NCBI GenBank assembly: GCA_020746835.1
Contig: JAGPNK010000015.1
Coordinates: 310,001 to 374,000, forward strand
Direction of reading: 5' to 3'
DNA length: 64,000 nucleotides
Source: Stachybotrys elegans
Taxonomy: Eukaryota > Ascomycota > Sordariomycetes > Hypocreales > Stachybotryaceae
The notes below the pieces were generated by a model. The model ran no database searches and had not been told where the DNA came from. It was given only the letters and a program-made list of their open reading frames with translations. Shown piece after piece: positions 52,702 through 63,282 of this stretch. Position 1 is the stretch's first letter; each line of letters opens with the position of its first letter. The translations under genes were made by a program, and so were the position numbers.

Positions 52702-53542
52702 GGTGAGGGGGATATTGGTTCAGGGGCAGATGGAGGATGGACAACTCTCCACTTATGTGTATGAGAGAGTGAAATTCCTGGTAGGTTGCTGATTGTGCCT
52801 TTTTCTCGGCTGATATTGATGACTGAGTTGATGACTTCCAGCAGAGAGTGTGTAATTGTTAATTCAAGCCGCGGACCAGCTATATAAGCAAGGCAAGCAG
52901 AAAAATAATCACGGCCGGGCACCGCGGCATGTTGAGCAAGGTCCGTTGTTCGGTCGCCGCGGGTGCCGGCCGTACAACTAATTAATTGTAGCAATAACTA
53001 TTGACCCACACATAGATACGGTAGGTAGCCATAGACTGCTCATTTGGCCGTCCATAAAATCCATGTCTAGCATTCTTGCAAGCAAGGTACCGCGGCTTTC
53101 CAGTGATTAAGGAGTCCGGAGGAGCGTAGTAGTGGACCACTGACTCAGCAGGCCACCATCCCGCGAGGCCCATCCACACGGCCCATCCATACCAAGATAC
53201 ATCGAGACCTGACCAAGAACATTCAATCTATCGCATATCAATTGCCTCCATCTTTTAAGGACAAGTGCGCAGATGCCCTTTAATCATGCTTTATTGCCTG
53301 ATCAATCCTCCCGCTGTAATTGTCAAAAAAGAAGTCTGATGAAGCCCACACACCACAGGACAACACCTCACCTAGCAATTGCCTTTTGAACCTCATGCGC
53401 AGGAGGGAGTATATCATATAATTCGCTTTCCTCCTTGGCAAGATGGCCCCTACTTGACGCGTCTTAAATCATCCGTCATGTATGCCCCGTGTTTATCTAA
53501 TCTTGGTGGTGTGAGTCGACATCAGCTGTTAGTCGTCTATAT
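52702..53542. other. Intergenic, P450 upstream region
   Basis: 840 bases, turning AT-rich towards the transposon boundary. No gene recognised. Confidence 0.4.
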
Positions 53543-53579
53543 ACTACTATCCCTTTGAGTGTTGAGGAGTAGCAAGCTT
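53543..53579 (+). repeat. Left terminal inverted repeat
   Basis: ACTACTATCCCTTTGAGTG followed by a GAGGAGTAGCAAGCTT stretch; the inverted counterpart is at 63283-63322. Confidence 0.7.
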
Positions 53580-54033
53580 ATATTAGACCTATATACCCCT
53601 TAATTTAGGTTGGTATAAGAAATAACTTTAACCCTTTCCCTACTAAAAGCTATACTAAATAGATATTTAAAATACTATAATAGAGAATATAATTGTAGTT
53701 AGGGGTATTAGTAAGGCTAATAATAAGCTTTTTATATAGCTAGATTACTATTAGTAAGAGTAAGAAGATAATATTATAGGGAGATTAAATTTTAAGTCTA
53801 TTAATAAGTATAGTAATGCCTTTATACTAATAGAGGTAGAATAATATTATTTACTTCTATTAATACTACTGGTAAGCCTGGTTAACCTTATCTAGCTCTT
53901 TATATTTATTTTTCTTATAGAAGCCTGGGTTTACTATATAAATAAGGCTTCTAAGCCTACTTAAGGTTCTAGATCTAGTTCTTATAGTAATAGTAGCTAT
54001 ATATAGTAGCCCTTATAGTAAGGAAAGGCTTAA

Positions 54034-54382
54034 TGTAACGGCAGCGGGATAGGAGAGTGAATAGAGCGGAAGGATGCCTAGCAAGAGATACGCAGCGAGG
54101 TCGAAGGTAGGTCGCCCAATAGATACTGATTATTCTCTGTCCCCTTTTCTCTTAGAGGGCAAGGTCCTAGGCTATTTATGCTATTATCTAGCTGCTACAT
54201 CGCAACCCTCGCGCAGCTAGGTTGGAATGTAAAGGTGCCCTGTGCTGCCATTGTCCTGGCTGTGTGAATAGCTTCGCTTTCGCTGCTGAATAGCAGCTCT
54301 TGCGCACTGCCCCTCGGCTGCATTCCTCGCCTGTGGCTGCCGCAGCAGCCTCAGGCACCACTTCTGGTCTGGGCCCGTGACA
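54034..54382 (-). repeat. 3' LTR (element sense)
   Basis: 349 bp, TGTAACGGCAGC at one end and GGGCCCGTGACA at the other on the plus strand; the same as 61219-61567. Confidence 0.95.
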
Positions 54383-54397
54383 GGCTGCCCTCCCTTC
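54383..54397 (-). other. Polypurine tract
   Basis: Directly inside the 3' LTR. The minus strand reads GAAGGGAGGGCAGCC, a purine-rich run typical of the plus-strand primer. Confidence 0.6.
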
Positions 54398-55012
54398 TGT
54401 GTGCCTGTCCTCAGGCACAGGGAACGATTAGCCAATGCCTCGCAGCTTCCTAGCTGGTCCTTCCCTAGCCTGGTGGCCCGGTGCCGTAGCTTCCTTTGCC
54501 TCGCTGGTAGTTAGCAGCACAGTCATCAGTGTGTCGCTGGCTTCATTGTGGTCAACGGGGCACTTAGAGCCTGTTCACGGCACAATGTGTATGCGGGCGT
54601 GTAAGCAGAACTGGCCGGAGATAGGTCCTCAGGGTGTGACCTCGTTATGCGCTGTAAAAAGGTGGTTTGTGAGGTCACCTTGGGTGGGTGTAGTTGCTGA
54701 TACTCCTGAAGATGCCCTCACAACACCGCGAGGTGTTCGCCGGGTGCGAACGGCCGGCGGGTGCCTAGCTGCGCAGCATATCCTGCCTTCGTGCTGCTGA
54801 GCTCTTCGAGCCTTCTTTCCTTCTTTCTTCAACACCACTTTCCTGACTGTAAGGCCCGGATTCTGCTGCTGCGTGAGGCTTTCCGGCTGATCTCGCGATA
54901 GCTTCGTGTATCTCTCACAGCGCTCGGCATGTATGCAATGACTTCGCCCTCCCTGCGCTGCTCGTGCTAACTTCTGGCTCATAGGGCTTCGTTCGTGCCA
55001 GTAAACAACCCC

Positions 55013-55815
55013 ATGGGGGATCGCCCCTCCTCGCCTGTTCCCCCTCGCGCTGAGGCATTGTCGCCAGAGCCAGAGGTGCCGGCGGCAACCTTCTCGCGTT
55101 TGCATGGCCTCATAGCCCCGGCGATCGAGGCTGAGAGCAAGGCCAACTTCCGCCCGTGAGTTGCCTTCGTTCCTGCTGCTTGCAGCCTGCTTACCAGACG
55201 ATAGCCGGCCTATCATGTGCCGTCGCTGCCTGACCGCGGCTACAACTTGGGATCGTGTGGGCGCCGCACCTGAGCCTTGTTGTGACGACATGGGCAGTAA
55301 GTGATTCGCCTCATCTTCGCAGTTTCCTCGCCCTAACTTCGCTGCTAGGCGGATCGACCAAGTGTCACCGTTGTCGTTCAAACAACAAGCCGTGCGAGGA
55401 GCTCACTGGCAGGCCTGCCAAACTCGCCCGGGACCTCACCGCCCTCCTATCGGCTGCAGTTCCCGACCTTCAGGCCATCAAGCTCGCGCAGGCCGAAGGG
55501 AAGAAGGCGCTGCAGGCGCTCAAAAAGAAGAAGGGCACCTCGGCCGCTCAAGCTAGCCAGCTAGCAGCAGCGCGGGAGCAGCAGCGACGCCGCCGACTCG
55601 AGGCACTGCGGGTTCAGTGCGAGATTGATATGGCTAACAGTGCTCGAGCTGCGGCCGAAGCCCAGCACCGGCTAGCCACTGCGATGGCCCAATACGTCTC
55701 CCCGTTTGGGAGCCTCGAGGTCCCAGCGCTCCCTCCCCGGGTGTGCCCTTCTTCGGTGCCGGCCTGGGTCGAGGATGATGAGGCCCTGTCAGAGCTCGAG
55801 GAGGACGAGGAGTAA
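55013..55815 (+). CDS. Antisense accessory gene in the retrotransposon, Cys-rich
   Basis: 233 residues from three exons, opposite in direction to the element's own genes: 55013..55155, 55205..55296, 55349..55815. Introns are textbook (GTGAGT to CGATAG; GTAAGT, CCTAAC branch, TGCTAG) and the joined length is divisible by three, which supports a real transcript. The N-terminus is Pro/Glu-rich. A Cys-rich segment follows: MCRRC, then PEPCCDD, then KCHRCRSNNKPC (Cys-x2-Cys-x6-Cys, like half of a Zn2Cys6 cluster). After this come a long Ala/Arg/Lys-rich coiled coil and an acidic tail (ELEEDEE). Not a known retroelement protein. Candidate roles are nucleic-acid binding, control of the element, or captured host sequence. 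Confidence 0.68.
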
Positions 55816-55995
55816 GGTGAGTGCTATCCTCCTTCGTGATAGCAGCGTGTTCCCTGCGCAAGGCGCAGCATCGACAAGGGTTTGAGGGTTTTGCCAATTG
55901 GCCGCCCTGGCGTTTTGCTCTGTTCTCCGGCGTTCAAGGTTCTTTTTTTTTTTTTAAGCTTTTTGCTTGCTTAGCTCCGGCTAGGCGCTGGCCTC

Positions 55996-56080
55996 GTCCT
56001 ACCAGCACAATTTTTGGAACTTTCTCAAGCTTTTGCTTTGCTGGCTACCGTCACCAGCACAATTTTTGGAACCTTTCCAG
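55996..56080. repeat. Short direct repeat inside the element
   Basis: ACCAGCACAATTTTTGGAAC occurs at 56001 and again at 56053, 52 bp apart, just beyond the integrase stop. Confidence 0.7.
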
Positions 56081-56109
56081 CTCAGGGTTCCCCTTTTTTG
56101 AACCTTTGG

Positions 56110-57495
56110 CTATCTCGCAGCTCCTTTCCTGCGAGGCCCCTGCTGCCCTTTTGCTCGGAGCCCGGCTTCATACTCATCAACAACCTCAGTTGTGATAAAG
56201 TCTTGCCTTTCCTGCCAGGTGTTCTCAGACTCAGGAAAGTTCTTCCACTTCACCTCATATTCGCGACGCGCCTGACTCCCTCTGTGTGCTAGGATTTTTT
56301 CGACCTCCCAAGTTTCTTCGGCGAGGAAGGGGTGTTGGTCCGGCTCAGTAGGTTCTCCCTCCCTGCTATGATATGGCTCCAGGTTGCTGATGTTGAAGAC
56401 ATTGTGCATTTTCATGGCCGACGGTAGTCGCACTCGATAGGCCAAGCGGTGTGGCTCGATAACGTGTTCAATTTGGTAAGGGCCAATGAACTTTTCTGCG
56501 AACTTTTTTGACGGGCGCCCTAGGTTCATGTATTTGGTCGAGATGATGACCCAGTCGCCTTCCTTGAACTCCTTGGTCAGTCGCTTCTTGTTGTAATGCT
56601 TCGAGTACACCGTTTGTGCCTTTCGCAGCTGCTGCGAGGCAGCGGCTCGCGCTATCTCCAAATCCTCAACTCGTCGTGCCGCTGAACTGTTCTCGCCCGC
56701 TTCGCGATGCATGACTGAGATCTGGCCAGGTCCGCGAGGCATATAACCTAGCAGCAGCTGCGCTGGTGCTACGCTGCTTCCTTCATGCACAGCTGTGTTC
56801 TGTGTGAAAGCGGCCATCGGAAGTAGGTCAACCCAATCCTCTTGTGACCGTTTACAATAGGCTCTGACATAGTGCTCAACCATTTGGTTCATTCGCTCCG
56901 TTTGGCCGTCGGTCTGTGGGTGGAATGTTGTGCTGAGGCGCCGCTTGCACGCAATGAGGTAGCAGAAGGTTCGCCACCAGGATGCTTTCGCAAAGATTCG
57001 CGCGCGGTCTGTCACAATCCCCTTTGGCAGGCCGAAGTGAAGGAAGACGTTCTCTAGCAGCAGGGTCGCTAATACCTCGCAGGTAACCTCCTTGTTTGTC
57101 GGAATAAAGATCACATACTTCGTCAGCCTATCCACCACAACTAACAGGGAGTTATACTTCCTTTTTTGAACTACCACTCCAGGTAAGTCCGTGATGAAAT
57201 CCATCGAGATCTCTTCAAATGGCGTAGCAGGGATCGGGAGCGCTGCTAACTCGCCGTAGGGTCGATGGTGTCGTGCCTTGTTCACCTGGCATGAGTTGCA
57301 CGTTTTCACATACTGCTTCACTTGAGCTTTCATCCCCGGCCAAAAGTAAAACGCAGCAATACGTTTCAAGGTTTTTGCAACGCCCTGGTGCCCCGCAGCA
57401 GGGTCGTCGTGCAATAGCCGGAGAATCTCAGTTCTCAAGCCCTGCGGGATGAAAATCCGCTTCTTGTAACACAGAAAGCCAGGGTCTTCCAACGA
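56110..57495 (-). CDS. Integrase with chromodomain (retrotransposon)
   Basis: About 461 codons directly downstream of, and in the same frame as, the polyprotein stop at 57498..57496. HHCC zinc-binding region (LLHDDPAAGHQG then CNSCQ), DDE core (SMDFITDLPG; VTDRARIF; HPQTDGQTERMN), the GPY motif IGPYQIEHV, and a C-terminal chromodomain (WEVEKILAHRG, YEVKWKNFPESENTWQ). It integrates the cDNA; the chromodomain probably guides it to modified chromatin. The first in-frame codons after the stop contain no ATG near the N-terminus, so it was almost certainly made as part of one polyprotein. Confidence 0.92.
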   Translation of the reverse strand, partial: SLEDPGFLCYKKRIFIPQGLRTEILRLLHDDPAAGHQGVAKTLKRIAAFYFWPGMKAQVKQYVKTCNSCQVNKARHHRPYGELAALPIPATPFEEISMDFITDLPGVVVQKRKYNSLLVVVDRLTKYVIFIPTNKEVTCEVLATLLLENVFLHFGLPKGIVTDRARIFAKASWWRTFCYLIACKRRLSTTFHPQTDGQTERMNQMVEHYVRAYCKRSQEDWVDLLPMAAFTQNTAVHEGSSVAPAQLLLGYMPRGPGQISVMHREAGENSSAARRVEDLEIARAAASQQLRKAQTVYSKHYNKKRLTKEFKEGDWVIISTKYMNLGRPSKKFAEKFIGPYQIEHVIEPHRLAYRVRLPSAMKMHNVFNISNLEPYHSREGEPTEPDQHPFLAEETWEVEKILAHRGSQARREYEVKWKNFPESENTWQERQDFITTEVVDEYEAGLRAKGQQGPRRKGAAR

Positions 57496-60400
57496 TCAAT
57501 GGCTTCCAACCGTCGAGCTAGCTGGTGACGCGCCTATGTGTCGCAGCTTTTCTTGGGCAAAGGCGTCCCTCTGTTGCTCCCGTTGAATAGCCTCGTCCAA
57601 AGACTCGTTCAGCAGTTCGTCCGTTGCAGTCGTGCTTCTTCGATCACCCCGCGTTTCTCCTTCCGGATTACCCTCTTGGGTCCCAGCGAGACTACTGCTC
57701 GTCACCGGCGAGTCACCCGCGGGGACTATCACGTTGCGCGCAGACTGAAGGCGGGTTCGACGTATTCGTCCCCTCCCAGCATCAGGACTATCCATCGGGC
57801 GCGACCCGTCTGGCATGCAGTCCCCCCCAGAGCTCTCCCGGCACCGCCGGATCACGGGTCCTTTTCCATGACTCCCTGAGGGTTCCCTTGACTCGTCGCG
57901 GAATCGCTGCTGAAACGCAGCTACCGCGTGGCTCGCACTTTGACCTTCCGCCTCACGGAAGTCAACTCTGCGAGATAATGGATCCGCGGGGTTACGCACC
58001 CCCGGCCTGTATCTGATCACAAAGTCAAACGCTGCTAACTCATCCAGAGCTGCTAGCTGCTTGTGAGTCAACTTCGCTTTCCCTGCTAAGTAAGTGTGAT
58101 TTAGGTGATCGGTAACCACTTCTACCTCGTCCTGTGCATAGGCGAGATAATGCCTCCACGTTCGGAATGCTTCGACAATAGCAAGCATCTCTTTGTCTGG
58201 CGTAAAGAGGTTTACTGCGGTGCCACTCAGCTTCTTTGACATGAACGCAACTGGGTACCAGCTATCTCGCTGCAGCTGCGCAAGGACAGCGCCAATTGCG
58301 AAATCTGAGGCGTCTGTTTCTACCCGAATCTTCGCTTTCGGGTCGAACTGCTTCAGCACTGGTTCCTTTGAGAAGACGTCCTTGAGCTGCTGGATCGCCT
58401 GCTTCTCGCTGGACCCTAGCTGGAAGACTTCCTTTCCCTTCCCTCGGGTAAGATCAGTCAGTGGTTTGACAATGTGGCTGTAGTTTCTGATGAATCGTCG
58501 ATAGAACCCCGCGAATCCAAGCAGCGACTGTACTTCGTTTACGCTGCTAGGCTCTGGCCAGTCAACAATAGCCTTGATGCGCTCCGGCTCCATCTGGATC
58601 TCCTCAGGCATTACCACAAACCCAAGGTAGCTTGTTCGGGTTGTTGAGAATTCACACTTTTCCGGGTTGGCGTATAGTTGGTAAGCCCTCAATCGTTTAA
58701 GCACTTCGCGCACATGCTGCGTATGCTCTGCGACTGAGCGGCTAAAGACCAGGATGTCATCTAAATAGACGATGCAGCTGACATCTATTAGATCTCGCAG
58801 CACCTCATTCATGAACTCCTGAAAGGTTGCAGGCGCGTTCACAAGCCCCATTGGCATCACTAGGAATTCGAAGAGCCCATACCGGGTCCGGAAAGCAGTC
58901 TTCCACTCATCGCCTTCGCGGATGCGTAGCCGGTAGTACGCATCTGTCAAGTCGATTTTCGTATAGATGACTGCACCCTGCAGCCGATCAAGGATCTCTG
59001 CGATCAACGGGATAGGCGCCCGGTGCTTGACCGTCAGCTTGTTGAGCCCGCGATAGTCGATGCACAGCCGCAGCTTCCCTCCTTTCTTTGGCACAAATAG
59101 CACAGGTGCCGCCGCCGGGCTCGTGGATCGCCGTATCCGACCATGTTTGAGCATAGTGTCGAGGAAGCTCCGGAGAGCCTCCAGCTCTTTAGCTGCGCAG
59201 GCGTAGATAGGTCCCCACGGTGGTGCTTCGTTACTGATCAGGTCGATAGGGTGCGTTCTTCCTTCCAGAATAGGAGGCAACTCGGCAGCTCGTTCATACG
59301 AGAACACATCATCAAAATCGGCATACTCAGCGGGTATCACCGACTGCGAAGCTGACTCGCCGGTAGGTCGCTCCTCCCCTGCCTCTTGTTGGTCTCCCCG
59401 TTGCAGCGCCACAGCATACCTACAAGTTGCAGTGGCTTCCTTGGCCTTCCGGGGCGGCAGCACCTCAAGGTTCTCTGCAGCGATAGGGTAATTCCAGTGG
59501 TTGTGCTTGAATGAGATTCGCGGGTCAACCGCTTGGAACCACGGGAGGCCTAGGATGATGTCCTCCTCCCCATCCACTATCACGAAGGTAAGTAGCTGGA
59601 GCCTCGCCTGTCCCCAGTCGTCGGTGATCTTTACAAGCTTCTTGACCCGGCCCTTAGCTTGCATCACCACTTCGGGTGCGAATCCCCTGACGGTCTCAGG
59701 CGTGTTCGAAAGCCACTCTGCGGGAGGGCCAGCTAGCCGAGAGTGAATTAGATGGCTATCTGAGCCGGAGTCTAGCAGCGCAGTCGCTGGAACCCAGCTC
59801 TGGTGCCCTCGGGTCAGGATGCGCCGCCTCATGCCGTCCTCGCCCCCTATCTGACGGAACCGCACACCAGGGGCTACAGGGACTGAGTTTGGCTCTGTAG
59901 CCGTAGCGTGGCTAGCAGGGGGCACCGGCGATGCTCCTGCGAGCGAGCTGTTCATGCCATGCCTCTCAGTGGTGTGCTTGGTACTGTCGCACTGCTTGCA
60001 GTTGGGCGCTGTGCAACGGGTGGAGATATGTCCCGGCACGCCGCACTTATAGCATGTTACCTCTCGTCGGTAGGTTGCAGGTGGGCTATCAGCGAGAGAG
60101 CTGCGTGGCTCTGGCGTCGTAGCTGGGAGAGGGGTCGGGTTGCTGGCTATGATGCCTTGGTGACTCCCGGAATTGCCTCGGACCGCTGACTTAGGGACCG
60201 TCCCTGCAGCCCGGCCATAGTATGGCTCAGGGCCACGTACAAGCTGCGGCATCTGCGCATCAACGGTGGTGGCTAACTCGATAACCTCCGGCCAGCTAGC
60301 AGGTAGTCTCCTGCTAAACACATGCTCTTTCACTCGATCGGTGAGCATGGCTCGGAAGAAGAAGATACGGGCCTTCTCTGATAGCAAGGTCGGAGCTTCT

Positions 60401-61164
60401 GCCATAATGCCTTCAAAGCGTACCGCAAACGCAGAAAGGGATTCCCCGCGTTCTTGGCACAAGCGCAGCACCTTCGAGGCAGCGTCTTGGTCGCGGATAT
60501 TGCTACCGGGGACTTGCCCGTGCAACCACCTAACGAACTCGGCCCATGTAATCGGCGCAAGGTCAGGTGCCCTAGCAGCTAGGTAGTCGTTCCATCGCTG
60601 CTCAGGGAGCCCTTCTAAGCAGGAGGAGGCATAGTCAACCCGAGCGGCGTGGCTGCTGCTTACGTCCGGCGAGGCCCGGAAGACTGCCTCCAGTCTTCGA
60701 AGGAATGTATTAAGGTTGAGATAGGTGGGCGTACGGAGCCGAGGCTTGGGGAGCTGCACCCTCGCAAAAGAGTCGCCCCTAGGTCGCTTCGCTTCTGCAG
60801 CGTGTGGACCCTCTGCTCTTAGCAGCTCCTGCGGGTTGATTGAGGAATGGCCGTGGCTAGCCATATCCTGAACATACTGTAGCTTGCGCTTCCGCAGTCC
60901 CTCAAGAGCAGCGAGCCTGACGCGCTCATCCAGCGCATCATCGGCTAGATCGAGTGCTTGGCTGACCAAGGGGTCATGCAGAACAGGCTCAACTGTAGGG
61001 AGCAGGTCCGGCTCAGGGGCTGAGGCTGCAAAGGGGTCCTCCACAGTCTCTGCGGTTGGCGGACCAGGCGACGAGTCTATTTCGGCGTTGCGCATGCGAG
61101 GGCCCTGCGCCGTACCGGCGACGGAGCTGCTACGCAGCACACGAGTGGGAACAAAATCAGGCAT
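57496..61164 (-). CDS. Gag-protease-RT-RNase H polyprotein (retrotransposon)
   Basis: 1222 residues from ATG at 61164. Gag/capsid region at about 100-310; CCHC knuckle CYKCGVPGHISTRC at about 380; aspartic protease ALLDSGSDSHLIH; reverse transcriptase with LCIDYRGLNKLT, YLDDILVFSR (catalytic Asp pair); RNase H VETDASDFAIGAVLAQ. Gag and Pol are one frame, as in many fungal chromoviruses. TGA at 57498..57496 ends it just before integrase, and the frame continues to 56110. A TGG-to-TGA change fits RIP on the opposite strand; programmed readthrough at this place would be unusual. Confidence 0.93.
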   Translation of the reverse strand: MPDFVPTRVLRSSSVAGTAQGPRMRNAEIDSSPGPPTAETVEDPFAASAPEPDLLPTVEPVLHDPLVSQALDLADDALDERVRLAALEGLRKRKLQYVQDMASHGHSSINPQELLRAEGPHAAEAKRPRGDSFARVQLPKPRLRTPTYLNLNTFLRRLEAVFRASPDVSSSHAARVDYASSCLEGLPEQRWNDYLAARAPDLAPITWAEFVRWLHGQVPGSNIRDQDAASKVLRLCQERGESLSAFAVRFEGIMAEAPTLLSEKARIFFFRAMLTDRVKEHVFSRRLPASWPEVIELATTVDAQMPQLVRGPEPYYGRAAGTVPKSAVRGNSGSHQGIIASNPTPLPATTPEPRSSLADSPPATYRREVTCYKCGVPGHISTRCTAPNCKQCDSTKHTTERHGMNSSLAGASPVPPASHATATEPNSVPVAPGVRFRQIGGEDGMRRRILTRGHQSWVPATALLDSGSDSHLIHSRLAGPPAEWLSNTPETVRGFAPEVVMQAKGRVKKLVKITDDWGQARLQLLTFVIVDGEEDIILGLPWFQAVDPRISFKHNHWNYPIAAENLEVLPPRKAKEATATCRYAVALQRGDQQEAGEERPTGESASQSVIPAEYADFDDVFSYERAAELPPILEGRTHPIDLISNEAPPWGPIYACAAKELEALRSFLDTMLKHGRIRRSTSPAAAPVLFVPKKGGKLRLCIDYRGLNKLTVKHRAPIPLIAEILDRLQGAVIYTKIDLTDAYYRLRIREGDEWKTAFRTRYGLFEFLVMPMGLVNAPATFQEFMNEVLRDLIDVSCIVYLDDILVFSRSVAEHTQHVREVLKRLRAYQLYANPEKCEFSTTRTSYLGFVVMPEEIQMEPERIKAIVDWPEPSSVNEVQSLLGFAGFYRRFIRNYSHIVKPLTDLTRGKGKEVFQLGSSEKQAIQQLKDVFSKEPVLKQFDPKAKIRVETDASDFAIGAVLAQLQRDSWYPVAFMSKKLSGTAVNLFTPDKEMLAIVEAFRTWRHYLAYAQDEVEVVTDHLNHTYLAGKAKLTHKQLAALDELAAFDFVIRYRPGVRNPADPLSRRVDFREAEGQSASHAVAAFQQRFRDESREPSGSHGKGPVIRRCRESSGGDCMPDGSRPMDSPDAGRGRIRRTRLQSARNVIVPAGDSPVTSSSLAGTQEGNPEGETRGDRRSTTATDELLNESLDEAIQREQQRDAFAQEKLRHIGASPASSTVGSH

Positions 61165-61200
61165 CTTTCCGTCTAGACGGTCTCCAGCCTAATAGTAGCT

Positions 61201-61218
61201 TAGGGAGAGAGAATAACC
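61201..61218 (-). other. Putative self-priming primer-binding site
   Basis: Directly inside the 5' LTR the minus strand reads GGTTATTCTCT, with no tRNA-like TGG start. It can pair over 11 nt (ten Watson-Crick, one G-U) with AGAGAATAATC inside the LTR (plus 61313-61323), as in Tf1-type self-priming. Confidence 0.5.
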
Positions 61219-61567
61219 TGTAACGGCAGCGGGATAGGAGAGTGAATAGAGCGGAAGGATGCCTAGCAAGAGATACGCAGCGAGGTCGAAGGTAGGTCGC
61301 CCAATAGATACTGATTATTCTCTGTCCCCTTTTCTCTTAGAGGGCAAGGTCCTAGGCTATTTATGCTATTATCTAGCTGCTACATCGCAACCCTCGCGCA
61401 GCTAGGTTGGAATGTAAAGGTGCCCTGTGCTGCCATTGTCCTGGCTGTGTGAATAGCTTCGCTTTCGCTGCTGAATAGCAGCTCTTGCGCACTGCCCCTC
61501 GGCTGCATTCCTCGCCTGTGGCTGCCGCAGCAGCCTCAGGCACCACTTCTGGTCTGGGCCCGTGACA
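61219..61567 (-). repeat. 5' LTR (element sense)
   Basis: 349 bp, the same as 54034-54382. In element sense it holds a TATA-like CATAAATAG (plus 61358-61367) about 40 nt before the AGAGAATAATC block. Confidence 0.95.
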
Positions 61568-62039
61568 CTTAAAGCTTAACCTTAGTACTAAAGATCTATT
61601 TATAGCTTACTATATAGATTTATATAGGTTTATATAGAGAAATCTATCTAGAAAACTATTAGAAGGCTTTTAGAACTAAGAGATACTTTCTAAGTTATTT
61701 TATTATTAAATATATAACTTTTAATTGATTCTAGCTACTATCCTGCTATATATAAATTTCCCCTTTTTTAAGGTAGCTATAGGGGCCCTTTAAGCTCTAT
61801 AATGAATGGTCTAACTATCTATAGACTGTTTCTTTATAACTCTAGGTCTTAGGTATAGATATCTCTATAGATGAGTGTATAGTTAGCTTTAAAGGCTATG
61901 TCTATAAAAAAACAACTGTTTTTAGCAAGCTAATGTCTATAGGCTTTAAAGTCTGGGTTTTAGTCTAGCTAGGCTATTTTTTATAGTGGATTTAGTATAC
62001 ACTAAGGTCCCTGCCTGCTAGCATTAAAAAGATAAGGCA

Positions 62040-62155
62040 GGCCTTACAGCAGTAGGCCTTATAGTAGTAGCAGGGCTTGCAGTAGCAGTAGGGCTTGCAG
62101 CAATAGGGCTTGCAGCAGTAGGGCTCATAGTAGTAGGGCTTGTAGCAAGGGAAAA
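62040..62155. repeat. 15-bp tandem repeat in RIP-affected DNA
   Basis: Imperfect copies of GCAGTAGGGCTTGCA with period about 15, within otherwise AT-rich sequence; CAG/TAG variants suggest C-to-T decay. Confidence 0.6.
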
Positions 62156-63282
62156 AGCATAAAGCTGCTCCTGATATAATAAGAGCTCTAAACCCTATAT
62201 AAGCTGTAGTGGTTTTTCTACTATCTAGGCTGCTGGTAGTTATCTATTATATCTTCCTTAATAATCTCTTTTTATTACTATACCTTTTCTAGGCTTTTAA
62301 AAGTTAAGGGATAGCTGCTATAGGCACTATCTAGGTTAACTATAGTATCTATAAGCTCTTTATTATAGCTAAGTAGTAAGACTATACTAGAAAGTATTAG
62401 GCTTTTAATTATATTAAGGCTATAGCTATACTAGATAGCTAGGTATATTAGGAAAAAGAGTCTTAACTATATAACTAATAGAAAAATATATACTAATTTT
62501 TTATTTAATTTTTAAGGTTAATTAAATTGTATAGAAAGATAATACCCTTGTGATAGTATTATTAATAGTGTTTATAGAGAATAAATTTATCTATTAAATT
62601 TACTAATAGCTCTTTATAATAATAGTATAGTTATACTCTATCTACTATAAATTTAGCCCTAATCTAGTCAAGGAACTTCCTATACTAGAGGCTATAGCTA
62701 TCTATAATAAAAAATAAATGCTATAGATATAGAGGATTAACTATAGGTTATAGAAGGTTTTAACTATTAGAACTATAGGGGGGGTGGTAGGCAATAGCCT
62801 AGACCTTTCTGCTTAAAGTAGCCCTTATTAATAGCTATTTATTATAGTAGCAGGCTCTAAAGCCCTTGCTATAGCCTCTATATAGGGTATAAAGGCTATA
62901 GTAGTAATGCTTTATTAATAACCTTATTGTTTTATATAGGAAGACTAGAGATATAAGGAAGCTCTTTAAGGCTAGAGATACTATAGTTATTCTATTATAG
63001 TATAATTATATTAATAGAGAGAAAAGCAGCTGTTATTTAGACTATTAGGGGCTTTAGGTAGGTAAGGTATAGTAATAAGGTGTCTAGTGCAGTTAGATGC
63101 CCCTAGGTTAGGTTAGCAGGAATAGTATTAAGCCCACGATAATATAGAAGGGTTATAATGTATATAATGTAGCTCTATATACCTGGTAGGAATGCTAGGA
63201 CTTCTATTATAGTCTAATTTCTTAGGAAACTGAAGTTACTATTTTTTTCTGTATTTTTATTGGTCAAAAACCCTGTCTGTGA

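Larger units (their letters stand above)
54034..61567 (-). mobile_element. Intact-length chromoviral Ty3/Gypsy LTR retrotransposon
   Basis: 7534 bp, transcribed right to left. Two 349-bp LTRs (54034-54382 and 61219-61567) look identical by eye, begin TG and end CA, and are flanked by a 5-bp target duplication CTTAA (54029-54033 and 61568-61572). Order in element sense: 5' LTR, putative self-priming site, Gag, protease, RT, RNase H, TGA, integrase, chromodomain, antisense gene region, purine tract, 3' LTR. Domain order and chromodomain place it among chromoviruses. Identical LTRs and little RIP mean a recent insertion into older RIP-damaged DNA. Confidence 0.95.

Noticed and set aside
54629..55381. 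250-codon minus-strand frame in the retrotransposon, same strand as pol
   Set aside because: No retroelement domain; the opposite strand has a better supported spliced gene over most of it.
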